Source: Rotaria sordida (taxonomy: Eukaryota; Rotifera; Eurotatoria; Philodinida; Philodinidae). From it: 64,000 nucleotides of DNA. Both the position numbers and the translations under genes were made by a program. Location: assembly GCA_905250125.1 (NCBI GenBank), contig CAJNOL010000636.1, positions 7,885 through 71,884 on the forward strand, read 5' to 3'. The notes under the pieces were generated by a model. The model made no database searches. It was given only the letters and a program-made list of their open reading frames with translations, and was not told the origin of the DNA. Shown in pieces: positions 37,201-50,389 of this stretch (positions are counted from its first letter, which is position 1; the number at the start of each line of letters is the position of its first letter).

Positions 37201-37947
37201 ATGGTACGAAAATTACGTTTTCACGAGCGTAAATTATTAAAAAAAGTTGATTTTATCAATTGGGAAGTTGATAAAAATTTACATGAAGTAACTGTTATGC
37301 GTAAATTTCATATACAAAAACGTGAAGATTATACAAAATATAATGATTTATCACGAAGAATACGTGAATTAGCTCGTAAAATTAAAGAATTAGATGCTAA
37401 TGATCCATTTCGAATAGAAGCAACACGTACATTATTAGAAAAATTGTAAGAAAGAAAAAAAAAACAAATAAGATTTATTTATTTTTTTAAATATTCTTAT
37501 TTCAAAGACATTCACTTGGTTTAACACCAACAAAAGAAAATCTTGAATTAGTTGATAAAATAACTGCTAGTCGATTTTGTCGACGTCGTTTACCTGTTGT
37601 TATGACACGTAATCATATGGCACAACATTTACCAGGAGCAGTTAAATTTATTGAACAAGGACATATTCGTATTGGACCTGATATTGTTACCGATCCAGCA
37701 TTTCTTGTTACGAGGTAAATAAGTGTTTGTTTGTTTTTTTTTTTATTTTAAAAACTATATGAAAATTTTTTTCTTCTTTTCAATTCTAGAAATACAGAAG
37801 ATTTTATTTCATGGACTGATAATTCAGCAATACGAAGACAATTATTAGAATATCAAGATATGGTATTTAGAATTTTCTTCTTTTCTTTTTTTTGTAAATT
37901 AATTATTTTTTTGTTTGTTGTTTTTTTAGGAAACTGAAATTGTTTAA
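37201..37947 (+). CDS. IMP3: U3 small nucleolar ribonucleoprotein IMP3
   Basis: Four exons (37201-37445, 37508-37714, 37790-37862, 37930-37947) give 180 aa (human 184). IMP3 is an S4-domain protein of the U3 snoRNP that helps U3 pair with pre-18S rRNA in early small-subunit assembly in the nucleolus. Support: start [20 protein letters not shown], then [32 protein letters not shown] in the S4 region and [20 protein letters not shown]. All junction phases fit; the last exon has only five codons plus stop. Confidence 0.95.
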
Positions 37948-40535
37948 TTTGCTGTTTTGTTATTACAAATAAAAATAAGAAAAAATTCTGTTGAAATTGT
38001 TTTTTTTTTTGTTCGAACATATTGTTCTTATTTGAACATCAAATAATCAAACAAATCTAATTGTATTATTGATATGATATCATAACGTTAATTAAAATTT
38101 TTATCGAACTATAAAAAAAAGAATTTATAATTCATTTAAAATTGAATATCAGCGAACTTTTTCACAAATAATTATTTGAGATATATGCAAATCTATTTAA
38201 TTTCTTTTTTTTAATGTTATTCTTTCTAAACACTAAAAAAAACTAAAAAGTCTTTATCAATCATAAACAAGAATATTATTTGAATAATTTAATTCTTCGA
38301 TATTTATCATTTAGTAGTATTAATATGTTTGTAAAAGTGAAGATAATTTTGTCTAAGTAATAATATGGTATTATTTATATTTGATTTCAATAGGAAAATA
38401 TCTCTTTTCGTAGTTTCAGTCTAAAGGTATTATTGAGAATAAAACTGACTTTTTTATTTTTAAAACAAATCTTTATAATCTTAGTTGCTATTATATTAAC
38501 TTTATTCACTAAATAAATACAAAAAAAAAACAAAACAAAACAAAAAAATCAATATAAATATTTCAACGACTGTTCTTATATGAAGTTATGGTAATTTTCA
38601 TGAAGCTTTATAATATTTACATTTTCGTTTGATTACTAGTAGGAAAAAAAACCTAGAAACAGAAAAAAAAGTATAGTAATGGATTTTGCCTACGAAATTA
38701 ATGTTAAATATAAGATTTCTTATCGATTTGTGAAATTTATTCATATTTTGTAATTTCAATTACACAATACTCTTTGAGAATGTAATTCATATTTCAAATT
38801 TGAGTTCGAATGTTTCTAGAGTAAATCAAGTATAATTAAAGAACTATGTCAAATTTTAAACATGTATAATACTATTACTTTATATTGCGCATTATTATAG
38901 AAAGTATAGTAATAATTTAATATAAATCGACTAATTTGTTTTTGACGAATTTTTCTATATTGTCTATGTTGAAATCGATATTATTTGGAGTCTTTAGCAA
39001 GATTGACTGCAATAATAAAACATAGCAAACTATTATTTGGTTTAACTGTAAGAATGACAGAAAATTGATTTACTATATCTTCAACATAATTAGTACTGGT
39101 GTTTTTACGAATATATGTAACCATGTATATATTTCTATGGTCTCTAATATAAAGACTAACACATCGAAAACAAAATTCAACATATATTATTTTTCGATGT
39201 AACTATATTTCTATGTTATGAAATAGTACGATTATGAATGATACAATAAATATATGTATAAAATATATTCCAAATTTGAGTTATATATATATGTTTGAAT
39301 GATAATAAAGTAATTCATCTAAATAGACGTTTACAATCCACAATATACATTAAGTTATTATTGTCAATATTATTTCATAAAATATTTACAAGAATAAGTT
39401 GAGACACTTAACTCAGTATTAAGATAAAAATTATCGTTTTATAAGAAAAACAGAAGTTCAAACTTCATAATACTTCAAATAATATTTTATCAATATTTAT
39501 TAACAATAAAGATTTTAATTCGAAACATTAAAATATTTTTCATAAAAGATATTCATCTTCTATTGATTGATCAATCGAATATTTAATTCAGAAAATTAAG
39601 TAAGATTTATTTTCATGTTCTTCATCAAAAAAAAAACCCAGCATTTCGTATCAAAGAAAACTGAATATAAGTATGATGAAATTCGATTAAAATTGATTAC
39701 AATTTTATTATTACATATAGCAAAATAAATGAAAATTTACCAAAGATTGTATCTAAAAAATGAACCGGTGATGGATCGGAACAAGTAATTTCCTTTTTCT
39801 TTTTTTTTTCTTACATCAAAACTAAAATTGTTTACTTCTATTCAACAAATATTTGAACAGTCTTTTAAATTCTCTTTTTTTCTTTCATTTATCTAAAAAC
39901 AATTTTACTCGCAATTTAAATATTCATAATTAAGTTCATCATCACATATTCGTTCTTCTTGTTTGTCGTTTGTTATTCTTATCTTTATAAAAATCATTTT
40001 TAATACATTTTTATCAAAAAAAAAAAAAGAACACCAAAGTCGATCGAATTTTCAATTAAATAAAACATACCTATAATAATGATTGACAGAACATGTATAC
40101 AATATCTTAATAATGTTTGTTCTCAAACATACTTTTATTCAAAATGAGACCAATATATACAAAAGTAAAAACTAATAATGTCTATCAAGACTTTTTTTTT
40201 TCTCATAGATTATTGAATAATGAACAGATGGCATTGTATATTCATCTCAGTTTTTTTTTTTCGTCGTCTCATTCTTGTTGTTCATATCGATATCTGATTA
40301 AGGTGCACATTGATATATATATATATATCTATAGAACGGGAAAAGTAAATATTGACCGACGCCAAGAAACCTTCGTTCAGGTATCGATTACTTTTTTTTC
40401 TGAAGGCCTACGATCCGATTACAGCGAACTCTTGAAAAGATTTTTCTTTTCGACATTTTCTAAAAAAAAAAAGAAAAAGAAAGAAATGCATAAATGGATG
40501 TTAAAGTAAGTCTGAACGGAAATCGAATGAATTTG

Positions 40536-40564
40536 TTTTGCTTTGCTTTGCTTTGCTTTGCTTT
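40536..40564 (+). repeat. CTTTG microsatellite
   Basis: About five tandem CTTTG units in an otherwise unique region. Confidence 0.8.
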
Positions 40565-42734
40565 CTTTTTCGTATTTACTTGTGATGTCAGTAAGAGGAA
40601 ATCGAATGTAAATTTTAATCATCTTCTCTTCCATCCTATTCTCCTATGTTAACGAACACAATTTGATCGATCATCAATCGAATGCGACAACGGAACTAAC
40701 CATAGACATCATTCGTATATTTACTCTGAACAAACGTCTTCATGTTTGGTCTCTTATTCCTATTTGTCACGATCTAAAATTGATGTATGATGATGAGGTG
40801 TGACTAGAAGTTTGTTCTTTGCTCATTTTTAATGAATAAACTTCTTCTATGTGTACATTCTTAAATTGAATTGAAGAGAAAAAAACCATCTGGTAGTTGT
40901 TGTTCTCCTTCTCCCAAAAAAAAATATGTAAAGTCAATAAAAAATTGGAAGAGTTAATCCTTCATTTTCCTAGGCGGAACAATGTTAATCAAAAAAAAAA
41001 AAAATGAAAAGATTGCTTGATCTTTTGTTTGAATGAAGCTTCGACTCAATTCATTTTTGACCTTGTTTCTACACGCACACTTCTTCAAGTATATTTGGCA
41101 AAGCTATGTATTGAATAAAAAAAAAAAAGAAAGAAAACGAGGAATTTATGTTAAGCTTCGAGAGTCAACACCAAACTAAGTAGAGTACACATATACACTC
41201 ATCCGAACAAGAGCTGATTGTCGTCGTCAAGTGATCAAATGTGATAAAAGCATTGAAAGAAGAGAAGAAGAAGAAGAAAATTCTTAACAAATTATAAATT
41301 ACTAAATCCTTCTTTTCTCATTTTTTTTTTTGTACATCCGCATTTTTATATTTTCACAGTTTGTAGTGAAAAGGGAAATGGATTAATGTTTGTTATTCAT
41401 TTGATGATCAAAAGTGATTGAAATATAAAGCAGTGAATCATTTTAACCAAAAGAATGTTTGTTCTCACTTTAAAGAGACTCATCATCATCATCAACACAT
41501 TGACTTAAAGACACCTGTGTGAAATGACAAAAAAAAAACTAGTTCTTTTGATCAAATAGAATATTATTCTTATGTCTTGACATATCATATAGAAAATATA
41601 AAAAAAAAGCGAATTGTCATATAAATCGATAGGAACTTTATTCATTAGAAAAACAAAGATTTCACTCACTTTCATTATATTTAACATCGACAATTGATTA
41701 CAAGTCGTGTCACGTACAATGAATCCTTAGAAAATACTTATTTGAAACTACTAATGAAGTCATTCGTTCAACTTCATTTAATGGCATGAATATCTGAATG
41801 AAAGATTCTTTCTTTTTTAGTTTTTTCTTTTTTTTCTTATAACTTTGTATGTCTCTTCTATGCTTCAATTCTCAAATTACTTTTGTTCGTCTATTTATCT
41901 TGGACAACCGTGTACATAATTTTTTTTTTTCGTCAGACATATATTTAGAAATCAGTAAAAACAAAATACAACAGAAAAGATTAGGAGAAGAAAAAAAAAG
42001 TAAGTGGCTTGAAAGCTTGATTATCTAAATACTGTTAAGATATATATATATATATAAATATTATTCCCTCCGTAATCAACAAACATTGTGTACCGAGAGC
42101 ATATTTACATACTTGTCAATGATGACAAAAAATACATTAAGAAAGTGTTTAGAATTAACTTTGTCTTCTATGTTGTACGTGACTCACAAAAACTTTACAT
42201 TTATGTATACATATATATATATATACATATATTCTCTCTTGTTCTCTTAACTTAAATTTACTTTTTGAAAATGAGAATCATATATAGAAGAGAAAGACGA
42301 ACGATGAGAAAGAAGAAAAAAAAATCAAGAACTATGTTGTATATGTACAAACGACAGACAGGTTCATTTTGAACATATTATTGTTATATGTCAGTTAGAA
42401 TACATGAAATAAATTTGATGTGAAATTGATCGATCGACTCAACAACGAATAAAAACAGAAAAAATAAGAATAAGAATGAAAACTTCTTATACAGGTGAGA
42501 GAGTTATCATATCTAACGATGTGTTAAGATTTATTTTCTTTTTCTTTTTCTTTTTTTTTTGTCTTGTCACACCTTCTTGATTGTCATAGTTGCACTTATT
42601 TTAATAATCCAATAGAAAATTCATACGTGATTATTCAAGGTATTCAAAGCTTCTTCGTCAATTTGCATTCAAACGTAGAAAACGGAAATGCAACAGCACA
42701 TGCAGTCCATCCCCTTTTTTTCTAACCTAGCCTA

Positions 42735-42736
<2 letters not shown>

Positions 42737-42765
<29 letters not shown>
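42737..42765. repeat. TA dinucleotide run
   Basis: An uninterrupted AT/TA run of about 29 bases next to CGCACGTCAGGGCGGG, a locally G+C-rich spot. Confidence 0.85.
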
Positions 42766-44069
42766 CGCACGTCAGGGCGGGATTAGATACGATGACTACT
42801 ATCATTGTATTTACTCAATTTGCACACGTACATGAAGAAAGAGAGAATGACCAGTATAACGAATCATCTATACATTCTTGTTAGATATGACAAACATCGA
42901 AGGTATCACGCTTTCTATATAACTATGAAGGAAATGTTTATAAAAAGGATTTATTCGTTTACATGTAAATCATCAGGGTCAGTCGTTTATTTTTGAATGA
43001 CCCGAAAAAAAAAAGAAAAGAAAAAAAACAACTTTTCATCATCGAAGATCAGCTTATAGAAAAAAAAGAATATATATCTTTACTATCCGTTTTAAAAGAA
43101 TCAATAGATAACTAACTCGGAGAAGCTTATAGATAATATAAAACAAACAAATATTGTTATCACAGTTACTCGAAATATTGAAGAAGTAGATATTTATTGC
43201 CACTTCCACATTTCATTTTATCAAGTATATAATAAATTAATTTTGTCAAACTTCAAGTATAATCATGTTCTATACAATCAATCCGATTACACTTCATAAC
43301 ACCTACTCATTATTATCGTTATTTTTCCCAGAAAAAGAATCTTAGGGATTCTATTTTTTTTTATATAGAAAAAAAAAAGTAACCGAATATTTTATTGACG
43401 AAGATGTTTATCGATATATATATATTTTATCATTTGATTCGTTTAATGCTGTTACAAAATGAATATGATTGGCCAACAGAAAAACAACATTACGATTGGT
43501 TGAAGGTCGTTAAGAGTAGAGAAGCAGAAAAAAAAAAGAAAAATTCCGAGAAGGTTTCTCTTTCTCTTTTTCTCTCTATATGTCTCAAATTAATAATTGC
43601 AGTATAGAACTTTTTTTTTCTTCTTCTTTCACAATCGAGAAGAAGAAGTAAGTTTTCTTTTTTTTTCTCTCTCTCTCATTTTCTCTCTCTTTTTCTTGAT
43701 AAAGAGATGTAAAATCTACAGAAGAAGAAGGAGCCAATATTATTCTAGCAAGCAGCAGCAGTCAGCAACGACGACGCGCGAAGCAAATATTGTTTCCATT
43801 TATTTGTAACGCACAAATATATCCACGCGCGTGTACACGCACGTATCGTACACATATATACATAAAGATTTTTTTCAAGAAGTTGAATAAGAAAAAAGAA
43901 AAAAAAAAAGTATGTGTGTGTATGTGTCTATCCGATCATAAGTACATATTAACAAAACTAATATAAATAATTTTTTTTTTCTTTTTATTGACAGATGAAC
44001 ATAGATAGTTAATTTAAATATAGCATAAATAAACATTAGGCTTTTTTTTTTTAATATATTTACAGTCCC

Positions 44070-45693
44070 ATGTCATCATCACCAAAAACATCAGGGAATT
44101 ATCAAACGAATTGTTGTTATCAACAATCACCCTATGGAAATAATCCAACTGGACAATATACACTTGTTCCACCACCATCACATCATCATCATCAGCAACA
44201 ACAACAACTAGTCAATAATAATGGTCAAACATTATCACCAACATCTTTATCTATGGTTTATAATAATGGTCAACCACAACAACAACCAAGTTCATCATCA
44301 TCACCACCTTATGGAACACATACATCATTAAATGTTCTTCATACACTTTCACCAACACGTTATCAAAATCAACAAATTAATGATAAAACAAATAACAGTT
44401 CAACAACAGTTATAACTAATGGACAAGTACCAACAATGCCAGTTAATAATGTTACAAATAGTGCTGCTGCATTGGCTGCAGCTACAGCATATAGAAGAAA
44501 TTTTAATGCATGTGCTAAACCACCATATAGGTATATTTTATCAAAGTTTTCTTTTTTTTATTTTGTCTAACGGAAATCCATTATCTTAACCTAAATTATT
44601 GTATGTTCTTTTTTTTTGTTTTTTACTGAATAGTTATATATCTTTAATTACAATGGCTATACAATTATCAGCAAATCGTATGTGTACATTGGCTGAAATA
44701 TATCAATTTATTATGGATTCATTTCCATATTACCGTCAAAATCAACAACGATGGCAAAATTCTATTCGTCATTCATTAAGTTTTAATGATTGTTTTGTTA
44801 AAGTACCACGAAGTCCTGATCGGTAATTTTTATTTGTTGTTCTTTTCTTTTTTTTTTTTTGGAAAATTTGTTGTTTCTTCTTCAATAGACCAGGCAAAGG
44901 TTCTTATTGGACATTACATCAAGATGCAACAAATATGTTTGAAAATGGATGTTATCTTCGACGACAAAAACGTTTTAAATGTAAGTTTTTTTTTCAAATG
45001 TTTGCTTTTTCTTATTAAATTAAACTTTTTTTTTGCCAAATTCAAAAAAAGCTTTTTTAGGTACTAAACGTGAAATATCATGTCGTATACCACATGACCG
45101 AGATTCAAATAATAATAATCGACGTAATGGTATAAATAATACTCTTGATAAATCAACAACATCAACAGGTAGTGGACAACGAAGTCCACTTTCATCAGCA
45201 TCAGATAAATCATGTGATGAACAATTAATACTTATGCAACATCATCAACAACACCAACAACAACAACAACACCAAAGACCAATGTATATGCAACATCAAC
45301 AACAACAACAACAACCAGCATTAGCAGGTAGATTTTATTTATTTAAAAATCTTCTTTTTTTTTTAATTATATAATTATTTGTTCAAAGCATCAGAATCTC
45401 CAGATTCTCGTAATTTACAACTTTCATCATCATCAGGTTCAACTGTTGGTGTTAAACAACTTAAACAGGAACAGTGTGAATTTAATCAAATGTCATTTGA
45501 TCCGCATACATTTACTGGTTATTCACCATTTGCTATTAATACACTTATTATGCATCAAGGTTTTGGTGATAATCCAGCAGCATTAAATGCATATTATGCA
45601 TCACAATTACCACAAACAGCTTTTGTTCCATCATCATCAACGGATTATTATCATCATTCGGCTATGTATGCAACACAACCAACTGCATTGTGA
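44070..45693 (+). CDS. FOXA: Forkhead transcription factor, FoxA class
   Basis: Five exons (44070-44530, 44634-44822, 44889-44980, 45061-45327, 45389-45693) give 437 aa. FoxA proteins are pioneer factors that open chromatin for endoderm and foregut genes. The forkhead domain spans about 149-248: [55 protein letters not shown] and [17 protein letters not shown], the wording typical of FoxA. The C-terminal block [10 protein letters not shown] resembles the FoxA HPFSI motif. The flanks are Ser/Asn/Gln-rich with His and Gln runs (45236-45318). Exon 4 could also start 9 bases earlier at an alternative AG; the chosen site restores the conserved Cys after RFK. The start is the first ATG, 4 bases after an acceptor, so a 5' UTR intron is likely. 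Confidence 0.92.
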
Positions 45694-46413
45694 AAAAAGA
45701 AAAGAAAACTGTTTTTTTTTTATTTGTGTTTTGTTTCGTTTTCTCGTGTTTTTCTTTTTCATATGTCTACCTGTAGATATTTGACACATACACATTCCAT
45801 CTTATACACATCCCTGCGATGTCGCTTGACTTCTCTTTTTTCTTCTCTTGATCTATTTCGCTTTCTCTCTCTTTTTTTTTTGTGCTGCATACTTACCCTT
45901 TAAATCATTTTGTTCATCGTCATTCCCTTTCTATCCTCCTATTCGCTACATATAATACAGAGAATTCTATTTTGTATTTTGTTCTTGATCTTTATATGAG
46001 AAAAAAAGAAAAAAAGAAAAAGAAATTATTGTCAGTTTTTTTTGTTTTTGTTTCGTCTAAATACCGATGGAATGTACAATCTCACGAGATATGAATTTTA
46101 TTATAATACTTAAATGTTTTGTTAAATAAATTATTTGACAAATGATTATATTCTTAATTATTTTCGAATAATGCAAAATCAAGTAGAAGATTATGAAAAG
46201 GAAAGTTTTTATGTAAGCTGTTTTGAATTAATAGAAAAAAAATATATATATAGAGACATTAGAGTTTTAAATGAAGTGGTAGTTGATCAAATATTGTTAC
46301 AAATAGTATATGTAAGTAAATATTGTCTTATGAAACGTGTGCTTCTAATCGATAGTTATAGAACATGCATAAAAGAGAAAATTGCCATTTGACCACCAAA
46401 AAAAATAGATTTG
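45694..46413 (+). other. FoxA 3' flank
   Basis: Pyrimidine-rich 3' sequence, probably the FoxA 3' UTR, followed by A+T-rich DNA with AATAAA near 46120. No further gene is seen before the Mutator-like element. Confidence 0.5.
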
Positions 46414-47212
46414 ATCACCAAAATATGTTTGCTACGAAATGATCACCAAAAAATATATAGGTTTGATCACCAAAATTTTTTGCTTGTGAAATGATCACTT
46501 CTCATTTGTATTCAATGAATTTCTATCTTATAAGCTAATTAATCCATCGGACGGGATTAATCAACAATAATCTCGTTTGATGAATATAATTCCATTAACT
46601 CAGAACAATTATAAAGAATGTCTCAGTATCATCAGAACACAGAACATTAGAACATGTCAAATAATGAATGGACATTGCAGTACACAATGAAGTCATACGA
46701 TGAACCAAGAGATATCGTAAAATCGTAGTTCAACGTATGGCAATATCGACGATCGTATTTAAATAATCATTCCAAATATTTATTTAAATACAATGAATAT
46801 AGAAAGTATCCATTATGCAAGTTTGACATCAAAATTATTATGCCTGATGATAATATAGATGCGATAAGAATTATATCTCAAAGTGTAGATAAACATGACC
46901 AAAATGAACGGGATCATAACAACACGTTTATCATCTACAGTTCGTGAATAGGTATCTAATCATATTAAATGTGGATTATCTCAAACTCAACTTAAAGCAT
47001 CATTGACTATAGCTCATTCAGAATACTCAATTATTGAAGATAAGTTACGAAGTTTTGTTATTTATGAACGATGAAAAGATAGACCAAAATTTTTTTCTGT
47101 TCATGATTTACGAAACTGGTGCAGTCAGCACAGAGATGGATCATAATTACATTCTACCTATGTTCCATTAATAAATTTGGTGATCATTTCGCAGCAAACA
47201 CATTTTGGTGAT
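46414..47212 (+). mobile_element. Mutator-like element with decayed transposase fragment
   Basis: The terminal inverted repeats 46414-46450 and 47176-47212 match at 35 of 37 positions (ATCACCAAAATATGTTTGCT at the left end). A second, diverged copy of the repeat follows just inside the left end near 46461-46497. Internal + strand sequence reads in pieces like the DNA-binding part of a FLYWCH/MULE-type transposase: YRKYPLCKFDIKIIMPDDN, ISQSVDKHDQNERDH, then KCGLSQTQLKASLTIA and KDRPKFFSVHDLRNWCSQH. Several in-frame stops show that it is dead. At about 800 bases it lacks a full transposase, so it is a deletion derivative. The superfamily call rests on these motifs alone. Confidence 0.6.
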
Positions 47213-48707
47213 AAAAAAATATTCATACCCTACACAAAGTATTTCTTTTGATTTGAACGTGAAAATTGCTTACTAATATTTTTATTGATTAATCACTCTG
47301 TTTGATCAAACTAGTTTCGATTAGTAATAGGATTAAATGAATTTTGTGTTCTTGATATCAAGTTTTTTTGTTTTAGATTTTTAATTTATCGAATAATTAT
47401 TTTTCTTTCTGTAAATTGAGAAATATTCTACAGTTTTACAATATAATATCATTTTAAACATTGAATTAAGTTTGTATGATTTTATTTGAAATCTGAACAT
47501 GAAATTAGTAAAACAGAGATTATGTAGAATAATTTATGAAAAAATAAAATTGATGAGGATATTGTAGAAATGAAACAGAAAGTTTAATTTTTTTCAAACA
47601 AATAAGATAATGATAAAGAAACAAATCATAAAACTTTATTTCTATAACACTTTACCTTCTATTTAGAAAAAACAAGAGTCAGGTACAACCTTTTTATCAA
47701 AAGCGTATTGCTGATAAGACATTGATTGAATTCGAAATATTTTAACTTTTTTCGTTGAATATTTGTTTTAGATGCAATTACCAATCATAATTATAATCAA
47801 CAAGAAAATGTTATCATTTTTCTAAATAAAAAGATATATACAAATGATGTAAAGTTCTAGGAAGTATCTAGACTCATGCGAAAGTATCAAACAGTTAGTA
47901 TTACTAAATTAAAATTAATAAATCCATCAGTATCGAAATAAAAATATTACACAAACAAAATATATGTTTATAAATAAAAGGTTTATGTTCTAAAAGATCC
48001 CTATCGTAATTTCTTTTTACAGGTACAAGGGATTTTGTTTGATTAAGAGATCTTGTAATTCGATTGTTTACTAATAGTCTGAGTTAAGTTCAGGTAAAAA
48101 TATATGCTTCGAATTTATTAAATTCAATAAACAGTATGTTCACTCATTTTTCTATCAGAATTATTGAGTTTGCTGTTCGTTTTATTATAAAATGAAACGT
48201 ATAGTACTACATTATTCTACATACTGACATCTACGGAAATTCTTCTGAGATAATTTCTATATTCAAAAACCCAAGTCAGCCCGTACGCTCTTTGCTTTCT
48301 TACCAGTGGTTTATTTATAAAAGACTTTTTTTAATTTTCACAGTTAGAAAAAGGTTTTATTTCGTTCAAATGATTGTCAGGATAAAAGCACTTGAGTAGA
48401 CAATAACAACAACTGGAAGACAAATAATTAAACAGTAATTTCATTAAAAAAAAGCGACAAGATATCATATCACATAAATGTTTCAAGGAATTTGCAATTC
48501 TTATAAGGACAGCAAATATGAAATATTAAAGAAATTTTCTGGATAATGTAAAGATGGATAAGAAGTATGACAGTTACTATTTCATAGTGCAAAAAAGAAA
48601 ATGAACTTTATGCTTTGACAAAGCTGCAACAATAATTTCATACATAACTAGTAAGATAAATAAATAGCATAAATCTTATGAATAAGTATTAACATATAGA
48701 TAAAATA
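47213..48707. other. Spacer between Mutator-like element and BEN-like gene
   Basis: About 1.5 kb of A+T-rich DNA in which I see no gene, repeat or RNA. Confidence 0.5.
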
Positions 48708-49926
48708 TCAATAATAATCATCGTATTCATCATCGAAGTGATTTTTACTGTTTAATTCACTGTTTATTTCAGCCATGACAGAAGCAGTTCTTTGATCAGT
48801 TTCATCTTCATTTCGTCTAAAATACAGGATCTTATCATGCTTGTGCGACAATATAAAATAGTAGTGCGAAGTGAACCATATACTTACCGAGCTTTTTTAC
48901 TTCGACTACGGGCAGCCCGTTTTTGTCCACCGACATGTTTGGCACCAACACGTTTCCAAAACCGATTAAATTTTTCTGGTTCGTTTTCAAAAAAAGCAGC
49001 AATCATGGCTCCTTGGAAATAAATATCAGTAAAACATATAATGAATGGCATTACTTACCTTTTACAATTTCAAATCGTTCATCTTCTACTTTTAATGCTT
49101 CACCATTAATTATTTCTTCTTCTGAATACAGCTTACGAATTAACTTACAATGAATGGCAGTTATTGATAAATTAGGAGATATTGAATCGAAGAGATTTTT
49201 TTCCTTATATTTCTATTATTAAAGCCAAGTCAAAAAAAATTAATATAACAATGATCGATTACTCACGTAGATTGATAATTCAACTGGTTTGTTAGCCGAT
49301 ACTTGATCCTATATAGAATGAAATTTACAGAAGAAGGTAAGATTATAGAAACTCACAGGTTTATTTGCATGAAGTAATGAAATCATCATTTTTTGAATTT
49401 TTTCATTACTTTTACAAAGTCCTTGAAAACCATCAACAAGTAATTCTTGTTGTTTCATAACAGTTTTCAAACAATTTGTAATATCATTCGTTTGCTTTCC
49501 ATGATCAAGTGGAGCTTCAGCATGTTTTCGCTTAATTGATGGTGATGACGAAGGAATATAATCTAAACAAATAAAAATCTTTTTCACTATAGATTGATAT
49601 TATTAAAGGTAGAACTAACCATGATCATAAGTTGTAATTCTTGAAGAAACATTTCGATGATAGGAATTCGATTCGAAAAGGTCACAATCTGATGCATACG
49701 GTTGGATAGCATCTGAACATAATACATCTACTCTATGAAAAATGAAACTATACCAATTTTACCGCGATCATTTTGTGTATGATGCTGTTGTTGTCTGCAT
49801 TGTTGTGAAACAAAAATGAGCTGATGATGGAAGTGTATGTCGTGCTGTTAAAGGCGAATTTGTACGTGGTTGAGTTAATGAATTATTAGTAGTTGTTGTG
49901 CTAAGAGAAGTTCTTTGGGGATACAT
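48708..49926 (-). CDS. BEN-domain-like protein with a frame break (hypothetical)
   Basis: Seven exons (49763-49926, 49620-49712, 49357-49562, 49267-49308, 49059-49212, 48888-49011, 48708-48816) encode about 296 aa if one base is discounted in the T run of exon 1 (49812-49816). Without that, the frame from ATG 49924-49926 stops after HFCFTTMQTTTASYTK. All other junctions fit. The N-terminus is Thr/Ser/Gln-rich; a helical stretch (KTVMKQQELLVDGFQGL) follows. Residues about 170-270 (AIHCKLIRKLYSEEEIING, ERFEIVKGAMIAAFF, FWKRVGAKH) resemble the helical pattern of BEN domains, which bind DNA or proteins. The tail is basic, then acidic (HFDDEYDDYY). Family assignment is tentative. It lies just downstream of a hAT MITE and a transposase relic on the same strand, so it may once have been a transposon passenger. 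Confidence 0.55.
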
Positions 49927-49979
49927 ATTTCAATGTACAATAAAACGTGAATCTATCTGAAAAAAATCTGACTTCTTCC

Positions 49980-50165
49980 TAGTGGCGTAACCAAGGTAGG
50001 GCATGAGTGGGCAGCGCCCCCTCACACAAGGTCTCTGTCGACACACCGATGGGAAAAAATATTAAATAAATACATAGACATTTTCGTTGTCCTAGCATAG
50101 TAGAGTCATTTTGTAAGCGAGTGGGACGCCGTCCACCCGCTCATGATTTTCTGGTTACGCCACTA
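49980..50165. mobile_element. hAT-type MITE, 186 bp
   Basis: The ends TAGTGGCGTAACCA and TGGTTACGCCACTA are perfect 14-bp inverted repeats. The flanks CTTCTTCC (49972-49979) and CTTGTTCC (50166-50173) form an 8-bp target duplication with one mismatch. The GTGGCGTA core and 8-bp duplication fit hAT elements. It sits 53 bases upstream of the BEN-like start codon, so it may affect that gene's promoter. Confidence 0.85.
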
Positions 50166-50389
50166 CTTGTTCCATACAGAATAGAGAACCTGAAGAAACA
50201 GTCAAAAGGAAATTTGAAATATAAGAAAATGAACAAGATCAGTTAGAATATATCGAAGTAATATAAAGAATGACTTGAGTAAAAAGAAACAGCATCAGTA
50301 GAGCACACAAGACCGAAAAATTTTCAATCAAATGATCCAATATATATATATATAAAACAATTGTTTCACATTTAATCATGTTCAAGTTC

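Larger units (their letters stand above)
37948..44069 (+). other. Six-kilobase region upstream of FoxA
   Basis: No coding exon is supported here. It is mostly A+T-rich and holds a CTTTG microsatellite (about 40536-40564), a TA run (42737-42765), CT-rich tracts (43660-43700) and a G+C-richer patch near 43740-43850 with GCAGCAGCAG and ACGACGCGCG. The last, plus the acceptor at 44064-44065, suggests a FoxA 5' UTR or core promoter; the rest may contain enhancers. Confidence 0.5.

Noticed and set aside
44070-44570. FoxA exon 1 as a separate 166-residue gene
   Set aside because: It ends at a donor in the middle of the forkhead start (KPPYS) and joins in phase to the next exon.
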